A DNA stretch of 10,054 bases from Bacteroidales bacterium (GCA_017958765.1 JAGDBY010000183.1:1-10054); one strand, 5' to 3'; positions 1-7,809 are shown, counted from the stretch's first letter. A program made the numbers and translations. Notes: generated from the letters alone by a model not told the origin.

Positions 1-494
1 ACGATTTGCTCCATCTCCCTTATTTTCTGTGTGAGGAAGCACTTCCTAACGGTGTGGAATTCGCTGCATTCGGGGTGGAGAAGGGCACCCCTTGGATAAA
101 AGAGGCTATGGAGTATTACCAAAACCGCCCGTTTATTATAAAAGAAGGTATCTACGACGAACTCGCTATTCCGATTGCTATTATGACCTATCTGAGCAGT
201 AAATATGAGTTTGTCCCGATCCAAAGCCTCTCGGAGTTTGTCAACGACAGCTCCAAAATCTGCTATCTCCCCAACGATTGGTTTAACGCACATCCGAGGG
301 ATGATGTAAAAGGTCTCTATTATAATATAACGGAGAATACCCACTGTATTCACCATTTTGCCAATTCATGGCTTGAGGATGAATATGGCGGAGGGCCGTT
401 GCACAAAATGTACTACAAGATAACCGGGAAAAACTGGAGGCTGAGGGACGGACGCTTCCAATTGTATGGAACGGACAAAAAAATCAAGATATAA
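1..494 (+). CDS. GT32-family glycosyltransferase, 5'-truncated by the window edge
   Basis: Probable sugar transferase of a surface-polysaccharide cluster. The frame is open from position 3 and no true start is visible; a TTG at position 6 is only an internal Leu codon. The first residues (DLLHLPYF) align with residues 93-100 of the next gene, so about 92 N-terminal residues, including the nucleotide-sugar-binding DxD region, lie upstream of the window. Shared landmarks with the downstream paralogue include AAFGxEKG, the P-x-DWFxAHP segment, YYxxTENTHxIHHxA, GGPLHKxxYKxTG and a C-terminal WRL...LYG. Those segments are typical of the C-terminal half of capsular-polysaccharide GT32 (Gly_transf_sug) proteins. 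The TAA stop overlaps the next ATG by one base (TAATG), suggesting coupled translation. The family call rests on the paralogue; donor and acceptor sugars cannot be deduced. Confidence 0.8.
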   Translation, partial: DLLHLPYFLCEEALPNGVEFAAFGVEKGTPWIKEAMEYYQNRPFIIKEGIYDELAIPIAIMTYLSSKYEFVPIQSLSEFVNDSSKICYLPNDWFNAHPRDDVKGLYYNITENTHCIHHFANSWLEDEYGGGPLHKMYYKITGKNWRLRDGRFQLYGTDKKIKI

Positions 495-1246
495 TGATAC
501 CTAAAGTTTTCCATCTCTGTTGGCTCAGCGGCGATCCATATCCTAAACAGATTAAATTCTGCATAGATTCGTGGAAGAAATACAACCCCGATTATGAGAT
601 TGTGCTGTGGGATACAAAACGATTTGACGTGAATTCTACACCTTGGACGGCCCAGGCGTTTAAAGCGGGCAAATATGCCTTTGTAGCCGACTATATCCGC
701 CTCTATGCCGTGTATAACTACGGAGGTATCTATCTGGACAGCGATGTGGAGGTGATCCGTTCTTTCGACGACGTACTGCACCTTCCGTATTTTATCGGGA
801 GCGAGACGGTGCCCGACAGTATAGAGATAGCGGCATTCGGGGCTGAGAAGGGAAATCATTGGGTCAAGGCGGGTCTGGACTACTACAAAGACCGCAACTT
901 CATAAGAGAGGACGGAGAGATGGATCTCGAAGTGCAGCCGAGGATTATGAGCAACATCATTTCCGAGAAATTCAAATGGGTATTCATCAACTCTCCGGAA
1001 GAGGTGGTGCCCGATGAGGATAAATTCTGCATATTTCCGTGTGACTGGTTCAGCGCCCATCCTATAAACAGTGAAGGGGCGGTATATTATAAAGTGACTG
1101 AGAATACCCACAGCATTCACCACTACGCAGGGCTTTGGCGGGACATCGAGTACCCGGGAGGCCCTCTCCACAAGCTGTTTTATAAACTTACAGGTACCGA
1201 CTGGAGGCTGACGAAAAGGTGGTTCACACTGTATGGAAAGAAGTAA
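494..1246 (+). CDS. GT32-family glycosyltransferase (capsular/surface polysaccharide)
   Basis: Complete 250-residue protein, a normal size for short bacterial members of GT32 (the Gly_transf_sug/OCH1-like DxD family). It opens with IPKVFHLCWLSG, the usual first beta strand. It then has the segment YEIVLWD (residues 34-40) and the family core KYAFVADYIRLYAVYNYGG (60-78), followed by YLDSDVEV, where D82-S83-D84 is the metal/nucleotide-sugar-binding DxD motif. There is no signal peptide or membrane helix, so it should act on the cytoplasmic face on a lipid-linked acceptor. The ATG overlaps the previous stop by one base, and the 3' end overlaps glf by 14 bases. The C-terminal two thirds are a clear paralogue of the upstream truncated gene, so the two probably arose by tandem duplication. 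The specific linkage is unknown; proximity to glf makes a Galf-related role possible but unproven. Confidence 0.88.
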   Translation: MIPKVFHLCWLSGDPYPKQIKFCIDSWKKYNPDYEIVLWDTKRFDVNSTPWTAQAFKAGKYAFVADYIRLYAVYNYGGIYLDSDVEVIRSFDDVLHLPYFIGSETVPDSIEIAAFGAEKGNHWVKAGLDYYKDRNFIREDGEMDLEVQPRIMSNIISEKFKWVFINSPEEVVPDEDKFCIFPCDWFSAHPINSEGAVYYKVTENTHSIHHYAGLWRDIEYPGGPLHKLFYKLTGTDWRLTKRWFTLYGKK

Positions 1247-2339
1247 ATATGACTGTCTGATAGTCGGTTCCGGCCTTTACGGAGCTGTGAGCGCGTGGAA
1301 AGCGAGACGCGAGGGTAGGTCGTGTCTTGTGATAGACCGGCGTCCTCAGCTGGGAGGAAACCTCTACTGTCAGAAAACAGAGGGGATTGAGGTCCATTCT
1401 TACGGTCCTCATATCTTCCATACCTCAAACCGGAAAGTTTGGGATTTCGTCAACAGCCTGACTCCTTTCAACGGTTTTATAAATTCTCCTCTGGCTAACT
1501 ATAACGGAGAGCTGTACAGTCTCCCGTTCAATATGAACACTTTCCGTCAGATGTGGGGTATCTCCACTCCTGAGGAGGCTAAGGCTATAATCGAGGAGCA
1601 GAGAAAGGAGATCTCATGCGAGCCGTCCAACCTTGAAGAGCAGGCGATCAGCCTCGTAGGGCGGAACATCTATGAGAAGCTGATAAAGGAATATACCCAG
1701 AAGCAGTGGGGCAGGGAGTGTAAAGATCTCCCGGCATTCATCATAAAGCGCCTCCCGGTGCGTTTTGAGTACAATAACAATTACTACGACGACACCTATC
1801 AGGGAGTACCTGTAAAAGGATACAACGCTCTGATAGAAGCATTGTTGGAAGGGGTGGAGACCGTTACCGGGGCGGACTTTTTTGCCAATCGCAGTTACTG
1901 GGAGAGCCTTGCCGAGAGAATCATCTTCACGGGGCGGATCGACGAGTATTTCGACTTCTGCTTCGGAAGGCTCGATTACAGGACCGTTACATTTGAGACC
2001 GAAACGCTCGACATCCCCGACTTCCAGGGGAATGCGGTGGTGAACTATACTTCGAAGGCCCAGCCATTTACCAGAATCACCGAGCACAAGCACTTCTACC
2101 TGTTCGGAGACGAGGTGAAGTTCAACCCTAAAACGGTGATTTCCAGAGAATATCCTTGTGAATGGAGTGAAGGTAGGGAGCCGTTCTATCCGGTTAACGA
2201 CATCCGCAATACGGCGGTTTACGGTAAGTACAGAGAGCTTGCCCTTAGTCAGAACAAGGTGGTGTTCGGAGGCCGCCTGGCTGAATACAGATACTACGAT
2301 ATGGCTCCGATTATAGAGAAAGTACTTGATTTAAAATAA
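1233..2339 (+). CDS. glf: UDP-galactopyranose mutase
   Basis: Flavoenzyme that interconverts UDP-galactopyranose and UDP-galactofuranose, the donor for galactofuranose residues in surface glycans. The 368-residue length matches bacterial Glf. Visible motifs, in order: the FAD dinucleotide-binding GSGLYG (12-17), GGN (41-43), YGPHIFHTSN (57-66), YTQKQWG with the substrate-stacking Trp (154-160), RLPVRF (173-178), NNYYDDTYQGVP (182-193), FTGRIDEYF (232-240), GNAVVNYT (266-273), the TRITEHKHF signature (280-288) and the C-terminal EYRYYDM (351-357). All the expected arginines appear present, so the enzyme should be active, needing reduced FAD. The ATG at 1233 lies inside the end of the preceding gene (14-nt overlap) and is needed to include the Rossmann strand. 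It is the only sugar-nucleotide enzyme in view, surrounded by glycosyltransferases. Confidence 0.96.
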   Translation: MERSKYDCLIVGSGLYGAVSAWKARREGRSCLVIDRRPQLGGNLYCQKTEGIEVHSYGPHIFHTSNRKVWDFVNSLTPFNGFINSPLANYNGELYSLPFNMNTFRQMWGISTPEEAKAIIEEQRKEISCEPSNLEEQAISLVGRNIYEKLIKEYTQKQWGRECKDLPAFIIKRLPVRFEYNNNYYDDTYQGVPVKGYNALIEALLEGVETVTGADFFANRSYWESLAERIIFTGRIDEYFDFCFGRLDYRTVTFETETLDIPDFQGNAVVNYTSKAQPFTRITEHKHFYLFGDEVKFNPKTVISREYPCEWSEGREPFYPVNDIRNTAVYGKYRELALSQNKVVFGGRLAEYRYYDMAPIIEKVLDLK

Positions 2340-2345
2340 AATAAG

Positions 2346-3278
2346 ATGGCTGCTGTCAGTGTCATAGTATTGGTTTACAATGTGAGAGATTACATCGCCC
2401 AGTGCGCCCGTAGCCTTTTCGGCCAGACTTTGGAAGATATAGAATACATCTTTGTGGATGACTGCTCCGGTGATGAATCGATAGAGATTCTGGAGAAGAT
2501 TCTGGAAGAAGAGTTCCCCGAAAGAAAAGGGAGCGTAAAGATTCTCCGTAACGATCGTAACCGGGGCCAAGCCTGGTGCCGGCGCTTAGCAGTGGAGAAT
2601 GCTGCCGGAGAATATATAATTCATTGTGACAGTGATGATTGGCCTGAGATAGACATGTAAAGCAAGCTATATTCTAAAGCCAAGTCAGAGAATCTGGATA
2701 TTGTGATATGCAGGATGAGGCGGGTGTACCCGGATCATATAGAGCCTTATGAGAACAAACTGGGAGCCGAAGATCTCCTCGGGGCGCTTATTTACGGCGA
2801 CATTCACCATCAACTGGTGGATAAACTGATCTCCCGTAAAGCATATGAGAAGGGAGTCATATTCCCTCAGGCGAACCTCTGTGAAGACATTCCGATAACA
2901 ATCCAGCTCGCTTACAACAGCAGCAGCTGGGGATATCTTGACGAAACGCTCTATAATTACAGGTTCTCGCCACAGAGCATCACTGCAGCCCCGAGCAGTA
3001 AAGCTACGTCGGCTCAGGTGCAGTCCAACATCGCTCTGACCCTCTCGTTCCTTGAATCCAAGGGACTGAGTAGGAAGTATCGCAAGAATATCCGTCATAT
3101 GAAGTGCTGGACCCGTTTTACAGCCCTACCGCTTCCTCGCAAAGAGTATATGGCCGTATATCCGGAAGTAAACCTGGCAATCCTCCTTGACAGCCGCTTC
3201 ACGGTCAAAGAGCGTCTCGGACACCTTACCAAAATGCTCGGGATTCACGGAATTTCAAAACTGTTCTCAAAGAGATGA
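2346..3278 (+). pseudogene. GT2 glycosyltransferase interrupted by an in-frame TAA
   Basis: The reading frame starts at ATG 2346 and runs 104 codons to TAA at 2658-2660. It then stays open in the same frame to TGA at 3276-3278, so this is a nonsense change, not a frameshift. The N-terminal part is a GT2 GT-A fold: VSVIVLVYN (4-12), FVDDC (36-40) and the metal-binding D95-S-D-D98. The stop falls at position 105, just after that motif. The downstream part keeps GT2 features: KLYSKA, a CED acidic motif and LYNYR. Against the next gene, the first 104 residues align without a gap and the stop falls opposite Leu105. A TTA-to-TAA change would explain it. The IIPVYN proline is Leu here, and the usual GLxAAR stretch is GQAWCRR. 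A restart at GTG 2703 would lack the donor-binding half. Pseudogene, recent mutation and sequencing error all remain possible. Confidence 0.8.
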
Positions 3279-4252
3279 CCCCTAAGATAAGCGTCATAAT
3301 CCCGGTTTACAACGTTGAAAAATACGTCGCAGAGTGTGCCAGAAGCCTGTTTTCACAGACTTTTGCAGAGGCGGAATTCATTTTCGTGAATGACTGCACT
3401 CCCGACGGCTCGATGTCTGTGATACGCAGTGTCCTGGAGGAATTCCCTCAAAGACGGCAGTGGGTTAAAGAGATTACAAAACAGGTCAACGAGGGACTGC
3501 CGGCTGCCCGCAAAAGCGGCCTTGAAGCAGCCCGGGGAGAATATATCCTCCATTTCGACAGCGATGACTTCGCAGAGCCTCAGATGCTCGAAAAGCTTTA
3601 TGCCGAGGCACAGTCTACCGGGGCGGAAACAGTCGTATGCGCCTGGTTTAAAGACAATACCCCGCAACCTACTAAATATACCCGAAGAGGTGTGAACTGC
3701 CGGGAGAAGGTGCTTTCGGATATGATAGCGGTGGGAGAGATGCAGTCTGAATGGCGCTATATGGTCCGCAAAGATGTCTATTCGCGCGGAATCACGTTTC
3801 CGTCCCACAGTCAGGGAGAGGATCAGGCGCTGATGGTGCAGCTCGCTTTCCACAGCAAAAGCATCTATTCTCTGCCGGAGCCGCTCTATCACTGGCGCAC
3901 CAATGATGAATCAATGACACACGAGCCGTCAAAAGAGTCTGTCATAAAGCGATTTAAAGACTCGTGCGCCAACGTTCGCCTCGTAGAAGACTTCCTTACC
4001 GCCCGGGGATGTAAAGAGCGCTACAGGGAAGAATTGACGGCTCTGAAGCTCTATGCGGCATTCTATCTGAGGCCTCTCCTTAGAAAAGGGGAAGCGGCGG
4101 AGATGTTTGCAGCCGCATTCCCGGAGATAAAATCTGAGGTTTATTGCAACAAACTCACTAAATTTGCCCATAAAGTTGAATATTTCATCAATACACACTG
4201 CTCATCTAAAACGGTAAAAGCCATATACAGATGGAGAAACTCCTGTCGATAA
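3275..4252 (+). CDS. GT2-family glycosyltransferase
   Basis: Intact 325-residue GT-A-fold transferase that should add one sugar to a growing lipid-linked glycan at the inner membrane. Visible motifs: ISVIIPVYNVEKYV (5-18), the first acidic site FVNDCTPDGS (37-46), GLPAARKSGLEAARGEYI (74-91), the DxD-type D95-S-D-D98, the GED acidic motif near residues 181-183 that fits the catalytic-base position, and LYHWR (204-208). The C-terminal 115 residues are helical and variable, as is common for acceptor recognition. The start is fixed by an ATGA overlap of 4 bases with the preceding gene. The 3' end runs 22 bases into the next gene. It is a full-length paralogue of the interrupted GT2 just upstream and may partly cover its loss. 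Donor sugar unknown. Confidence 0.92.
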   Translation: MTPKISVIIPVYNVEKYVAECARSLFSQTFAEAEFIFVNDCTPDGSMSVIRSVLEEFPQRRQWVKEITKQVNEGLPAARKSGLEAARGEYILHFDSDDFAEPQMLEKLYAEAQSTGAETVVCAWFKDNTPQPTKYTRRGVNCREKVLSDMIAVGEMQSEWRYMVRKDVYSRGITFPSHSQGEDQALMVQLAFHSKSIYSLPEPLYHWRTNDESMTHEPSKESVIKRFKDSCANVRLVEDFLTARGCKERYREELTALKLYAAFYLRPLLRKGEAAEMFAAAFPEIKSEVYCNKLTKFAHKVEYFINTHCSSKTVKAIYRWRNSCR

Positions 4253-5307
4253 TAATCCCTTCCTACAATATGGAGGACCTTCTCCCGAGATGCCTTGACT
4301 CTCTTCTGGCATCAGGGGCCGGGGATTCTTTCGAAGCGATTGTGGTCAACGACGGGAGCCGCGACGGCACCCTGGCTCTTGCCAATTCTTACAGGGAGCG
4401 CTACCCGGACTGTATCAGAGTGATTGACAAGCCTAACGGGAACTACGGTTCTACGGTAAATGCGGCTCTGCCAGTTGCCTCAGGCAAATATGTCAAGATC
4501 CTCGATGCAGACGACTGGTTTAACTCAGCAGCCCTTGCCAAGTTTATCGGGGAGCTCGCCTCGACGGATGCCGATATGGTGGTAACTCATTTCACCCTGA
4601 TACATCCTAAAAATGTCAGAGAGACAGCCAAATACAACCTCTACGGCAGAGAGCCGTTTACCTACGGAAAAACCTATCCTCTGGACAAAGTGCTTTCACA
4701 CGGCTGCATCCGCTTCTTCCTGATGCACTCTCTCGCATACAGGACCGACCTGCTGAGGGAGAACGGGTACGTCCAGACCGAAGGATGCTCCTATACCGAT
4801 CTGGAGTGGGATGTCTATCCGCTCTTCTATGCCGACAGTATCGTATTCTTCAATACCAATCTCTATCAGTACAATCTGGACAGGGAAGGGCAGACGATGG
4901 ATCCGAAGGTGCTCTCCAGAAGTCTCGACCAGCTCGAAAGGGTGACCGACAATATTTTCCTTTTCTATGAGAACTTCCCGAGGGAGACTCTTTCTGCAGA
5001 AAGAAAGGCCTTTCTGGATGAGTTTTTCCGCAACAGAGTGCGTCTGATGGCTAAATGCTACCTGCTCGATCTTCCGAGGGAGAGATTCTCTGCCGACGAA
5101 TTCGAGAGGGTGGATGCCAAAATGAGAGCCCATATGGAGACTCTCGGCCTGAAGCAGTTCAGGCTTTTCCCTGAGAATAAAATAGTCAGGATTGACGTCT
5201 ACCGCTACTGGCAGAAACACCGCTGCCGTCTGCCGGAGGCGGTCGAAACTGTCAGCAAAGCTTTGGACAGGGCTGCCTTAGCCATCTACCTGAAACTGTT
5301 CAGATAG
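4231..5307 (+). CDS. GT2-family glycosyltransferase, last gene of the cluster
   Basis: Intact 358-residue GT-A transferase. Motifs: LLSIIIPSYNMEDLL (4-18), VVNDGSRDGT (38-47), NGNYGSTVNAAL (69-80), KILDADDWF (89-97) with D92/D94-D95 as the donor/metal site, and YTDLEWDVYPLF (188-199), the acidic element expected near the catalytic base. The NGNYGSTxNAAL plus YxDxEW combination marks a different GT2 subgroup from the two preceding genes, so it is not a third copy of that pair. The C-terminal 120 residues are charged and helical with no membrane span. ATG 4231 is chosen over Met14 (4270) because only the former includes the first beta strand; it overlaps the previous gene by 22 nt. The TAG stop lies 2 nt from the stop of the convergent YfhO gene. 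It probably closes the operon. Confidence 0.92.
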   Translation: MEKLLSIIIPSYNMEDLLPRCLDSLLASGAGDSFEAIVVNDGSRDGTLALANSYRERYPDCIRVIDKPNGNYGSTVNAALPVASGKYVKILDADDWFNSAALAKFIGELASTDADMVVTHFTLIHPKNVRETAKYNLYGREPFTYGKTYPLDKVLSHGCIRFFLMHSLAYRTDLLRENGYVQTEGCSYTDLEWDVYPLFYADSIVFFNTNLYQYNLDREGQTMDPKVLSRSLDQLERVTDNIFLFYENFPRETLSAERKAFLDEFFRNRVRLMAKCYLLDLPRERFSADEFERVDAKMRAHMETLGLKQFRLFPENKIVRIDVYRYWQKHRCRLPEAVETVSKALDRAALAIYLKLFR

Positions 5308-5309
5308 GA

Positions 5310-7778
5310 TTATACCTCTTTTTTACGTACAGCTCTCCAGATACCGATACCGGCCGCAGCTGCGATGCCCAGGTATATCAGCATGATGCATATAATGGAG
5401 ATAGTGTTGCCCAGACGTACGCTGTCAGGGTCGAAAGTGAAATTGATCCTGTGTGTGCCTGCAGGGATGTTCATAGCCCTCAGAGCGTAGTCCGCCCTGA
5501 AATGTTCCGCTTTCTTCCCGTCAATTGTGGCTTTCCAGCCGTACGGGTAGTATATTTCTGAGAATACTACCGTAGCGTCGGAAGAGGACCTGAATGAATA
5601 GTCGATGCTGTTAGGGGCATAAGAGGTAAGCCTTATAAAAGCGTTGTCGGCTTTGCCCGGACGGGCATTCTTTACGAACTGAGCGAAATCGCTGCCCACT
5701 ACGGCTACCGTACCGAGATCCACTTTGTCGAGTGCGTCAATCTCCTCCTCAGGACTGCTCACAGTCATAATCTCCGATACGATCCAGGCATTGCCCATAG
5801 CGTTCGCATTCCTTCTCAGGAGCGGAGTACCCGTCTCGGAAGGAGTGATTATGTACTTGGCGTTGAGCATATTGATCACAGGCATATGATTCTTTGATAG
5901 ATGTCTGTCAATCAGATCCTGGTAGCGGCGCAGCTTGGCGGCGCTGTATCCGCCGAGAGATTCCAAGTAGTAGGATGTCCTCGATTCGTTGTAGGTATTC
6001 GTGGTGAGGTTCAGCACTCTGAAATGAGGATCCCTGTCCTTTAGAATAACCTCTTCGTAAGGGAGCATCTCGAAGGTTGCGGTCTTCTCGGCAGGCTGAA
6101 CGAAAGAGCTGTCGTTGAAATAGCGGCGGTCCACCGGCCACATATCGGCCAGAACCAGAACTGCCAGAATGACGGTCATCATCCACGACTTCAAAACGCC
6201 TTTAGAATAAAACCAGAGGGTGAGGGCGGAGGCTGCTATAAACGCAAGAGAACGAAGAGAATCAGTCCTTAAGAGTATCATTCTCTGCTGCTGAACGGCC
6301 GTGTATGACCAGTCAGGTACCATCCCGGTCCAGGAAGAGTCATTGGCAGATGTAAAGCTGAACATACTTCCGCCGAACAAAGCCAGAACCAGGCATATCG
6401 CCCCAGTAACTCCGGCCGAAATCAAGATGGCGCTGCTAAGTCTCTTCTTTTCGACCTTCCCTTGCATTATCTCCCTGATAGCCAGGAATCCAAGCAGTGG
6501 CATCGCCACTTCGGCGACAATGAGAATCGATGATACTGCCCTGAACTTATTGTAGAGAGGGAAAACTGCAAAGAAGAGCTTCGTGAGTCCCATAAAGTTG
6601 TGCCCCCAGGCGAGCATAACCGAGAACAGAGTGCCGATCAACAGTCCCCACTTGTGAGGCCCCGGCACTATCAGACATCCCAGCAGGAATAGGAAGCTCA
6701 CAATGGCTCCCATATAGACGTTGCCGAGGGTAAACAGCTGCTCTCCCCAGTACCTAGGGGCGGATTTACTGAATCTCAGCGCTTCGGCGGCGGGTACTCC
6801 CGAAGAGACCAGAGTCTTGTACAGCTTGGAGTTCTTACCGACATTCATACCGGTAGCTCCGCCCTTGGCTCCCGGAACAAGGAAGCTGAGGGACTCGTCT
6901 ATGCCGTAACTCCATTCAGTTGCGTATTTCAGGTCAAGTCCGTTCTTCGATGAAACTTCTGACTGACTGTCACTTACAAGCTCAGTCCTTCCGCCACGGA
7001 TAGTCTCGCGTGTATATTCTGCATTGGCGAAAACGTTGGCGCTGTTGGCTCCAAGGCCCAGACCTACTGCCACCACAAATACTGCAGTGCCTATAAGCAT
7101 ATCCCGGCCTTTTTTCTGCCTGAGGTGACTTATGAGCTGGGTAAACCACAGAAGGCCTATCAGCATAAAGTAGTAATAGAACATCTGAGGGTGCTTGGTG
7201 GCCCCTCCGGCTACGAAAACCGCAGTGAGAATAGCTCCGAGAACGTATTGCTTTTTACTGAATATCAGGTTGAAACCGCCGAGGACTACCGCGGTGGCGG
7301 CGATGGTCATCGTCTTGGTGAGGTGTCCCGCTCCGATAATGACGATAAAGTAAGAGGAGAGTCCTATCGCCAGGGCTCCCACGATGCTGAGCCATCTGTC
7401 AACGTCAAAACAGCGCAGGCATATGAAGAAGCATATAAAATAGAGGAATATGATCCAGGCCGGGCTGTCAGGTCTGTCTATCAAGGTGTTGATGGGCTTG
7501 AGGAAAGTGAAGGAAGAGTAGTATCCGCCTCCGATCTGGTAATTCGGCATACCGCTGAACATAGAGCCGGTCCAGAAAGTGTAGTCTCCGGTCTCTTGGT
7601 GATAGACCTCCGATTCGTGTACCGCTCCGGTAAAGGTCTGCTGGTCTCCGGAATTGAGAACTTTGCCTTTCAGCTGCGGAGAACAGTAAATATATGCGAG
7701 TGCAAGGAAAATGACAACTGCGGCCACGTAAACTCCGCATTTGCTCAGAACTGTCTTAAAAAGTGTTTTATTGCCCAT
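5310..7778 (-). CDS. YfhO-family polytopic membrane protein
   Basis: An 822-residue inner-membrane protein of the YfhO family. In Gram-positive bacteria, YfhO-type proteins are tied to extracytoplasmic glycosylation of wall polymers and are thought to be GT-C-like transferases; the Bacteroidota role is not established. Seen here: a first hydrophobic helix at about 16-32, then an outside loop with SGDQQTF and the segment FWTGSMFSGMPNYQ (about 68-81), many further hydrophobic helices, WSYGIDESLSFLVPG, YWGEQLFTLGNVYMGA, a RAVSSILIVAEVAMPLL helix, the SRTSYYLESLGGY...KLRRYQDLIDRH block (about 600-622), a periplasmic domain with FSEIYYPYGWKATIDG (about 739-754), and a last helix at about 789-815. 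The frame can be extended to GTG 7892, but ATG 7778 is preferred: AGAAGAGG lies 9 nt upstream, a promoter sits within the extension, and the extra 38 residues are AT-rich low-complexity sequence. Confidence 0.9.
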   Translation of the reverse strand: MGNKTLFKTVLSKCGVYVAAVVIFLALAYIYCSPQLKGKVLNSGDQQTFTGAVHESEVYHQETGDYTFWTGSMFSGMPNYQIGGGYYSSFTFLKPINTLIDRPDSPAWIIFLYFICFFICLRCFDVDRWLSIVGALAIGLSSYFIVIIGAGHLTKTMTIAATAVVLGGFNLIFSKKQYVLGAILTAVFVAGGATKHPQMFYYYFMLIGLLWFTQLISHLRQKKGRDMLIGTAVFVVAVGLGLGANSANVFANAEYTRETIRGGRTELVSDSQSEVSSKNGLDLKYATEWSYGIDESLSFLVPGAKGGATGMNVGKNSKLYKTLVSSGVPAAEALRFSKSAPRYWGEQLFTLGNVYMGAIVSFLFLLGCLIVPGPHKWGLLIGTLFSVMLAWGHNFMGLTKLFFAVFPLYNKFRAVSSILIVAEVAMPLLGFLAIREIMQGKVEKKRLSSAILISAGVTGAICLVLALFGGSMFSFTSANDSSWTGMVPDWSYTAVQQQRMILLRTDSLRSLAFIAASALTLWFYSKGVLKSWMMTVILAVLVLADMWPVDRRYFNDSSFVQPAEKTATFEMLPYEEVILKDRDPHFRVLNLTTNTYNESRTSYYLESLGGYSAAKLRRYQDLIDRHLSKNHMPVINMLNAKYIITPSETGTPLLRRNANAMGNAWIVSEIMTVSSPEEEIDALDKVDLGTVAVVGSDFAQFVKNARPGKADNAFIRLTSYAPNSIDYSFRSSSDATVVFSEIYYPYGWKATIDGKKAEHFRADYALRAMNIPAGTHRINFTFDPDSVRLGNTISIICIMLIYLGIAAAAGIGIWRAVRKKEV

Positions 7779-7787
7779 AATTGATAG

Positions 7788-7795
7788 CCTCTTCT
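7788..7795 (-). promoter_or_regulatory. Ribosome binding site of the YfhO gene
   Basis: Read on the minus strand the sequence is AGAAGAGG, purine-rich and Shine-Dalgarno-like, with 9 nt to ATG 7778. It helps decide the start in favour of 7778 over the GTG at 7892. Bacteroidota rely weakly on such sites, so this is supporting evidence only. Confidence 0.5.
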
Positions 7796-7801
7796 TAAAT
7801 A

Positions 7802-7809
7802 CAAAGATA
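7802..7809 (-). promoter_or_regulatory. Predicted -7 box of the YfhO promoter
   Basis: The minus strand reads TATCTTTG, an exact fit to the Bacteroidota -7 consensus TAnnTTTG recognised by the primary sigma factor. No good -33 TTTG is seen about 19-20 nt upstream, where the sequence is AT-rich. Transcription would begin near 7794-7797, giving a leader of about 17-20 nt that starts at the AGAAGAGG site. This places the promoter inside the 38-codon N-terminal extension and argues against the GTG start. Confidence 0.5.

Noticed and set aside
413..1171. Long minus-strand ORF (252 codons) opposite the GT32 gene
   Set aside because: It lies almost wholly antisense to a gene with clear family motifs, and its translation resembles no family.
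1614..2093. Minus-strand ORF of 159 codons within glf
   Set aside because: Antisense shadow of a strongly conserved enzyme gene.
2658..2660. Programmed stop-codon readthrough or recoding
   Set aside because: TAA is not the codon used for selenocysteine (TGA) or pyrrolysine (TAG), and no special downstream structure was recognised. A simple nonsense mutation is the more economical reading.
5303..5325. Bidirectional terminator at the convergent gene ends
   Set aside because: AGG/CCT can pair over only 3 bp before mismatching, so no stable stem precedes the T-run.
7125..7784. Plus-strand ORF of 219 codons opposite the start of the YfhO gene
   Set aside because: Antisense shadow of a well-supported membrane protein gene; the translation is highly charged with no recognisable domain.
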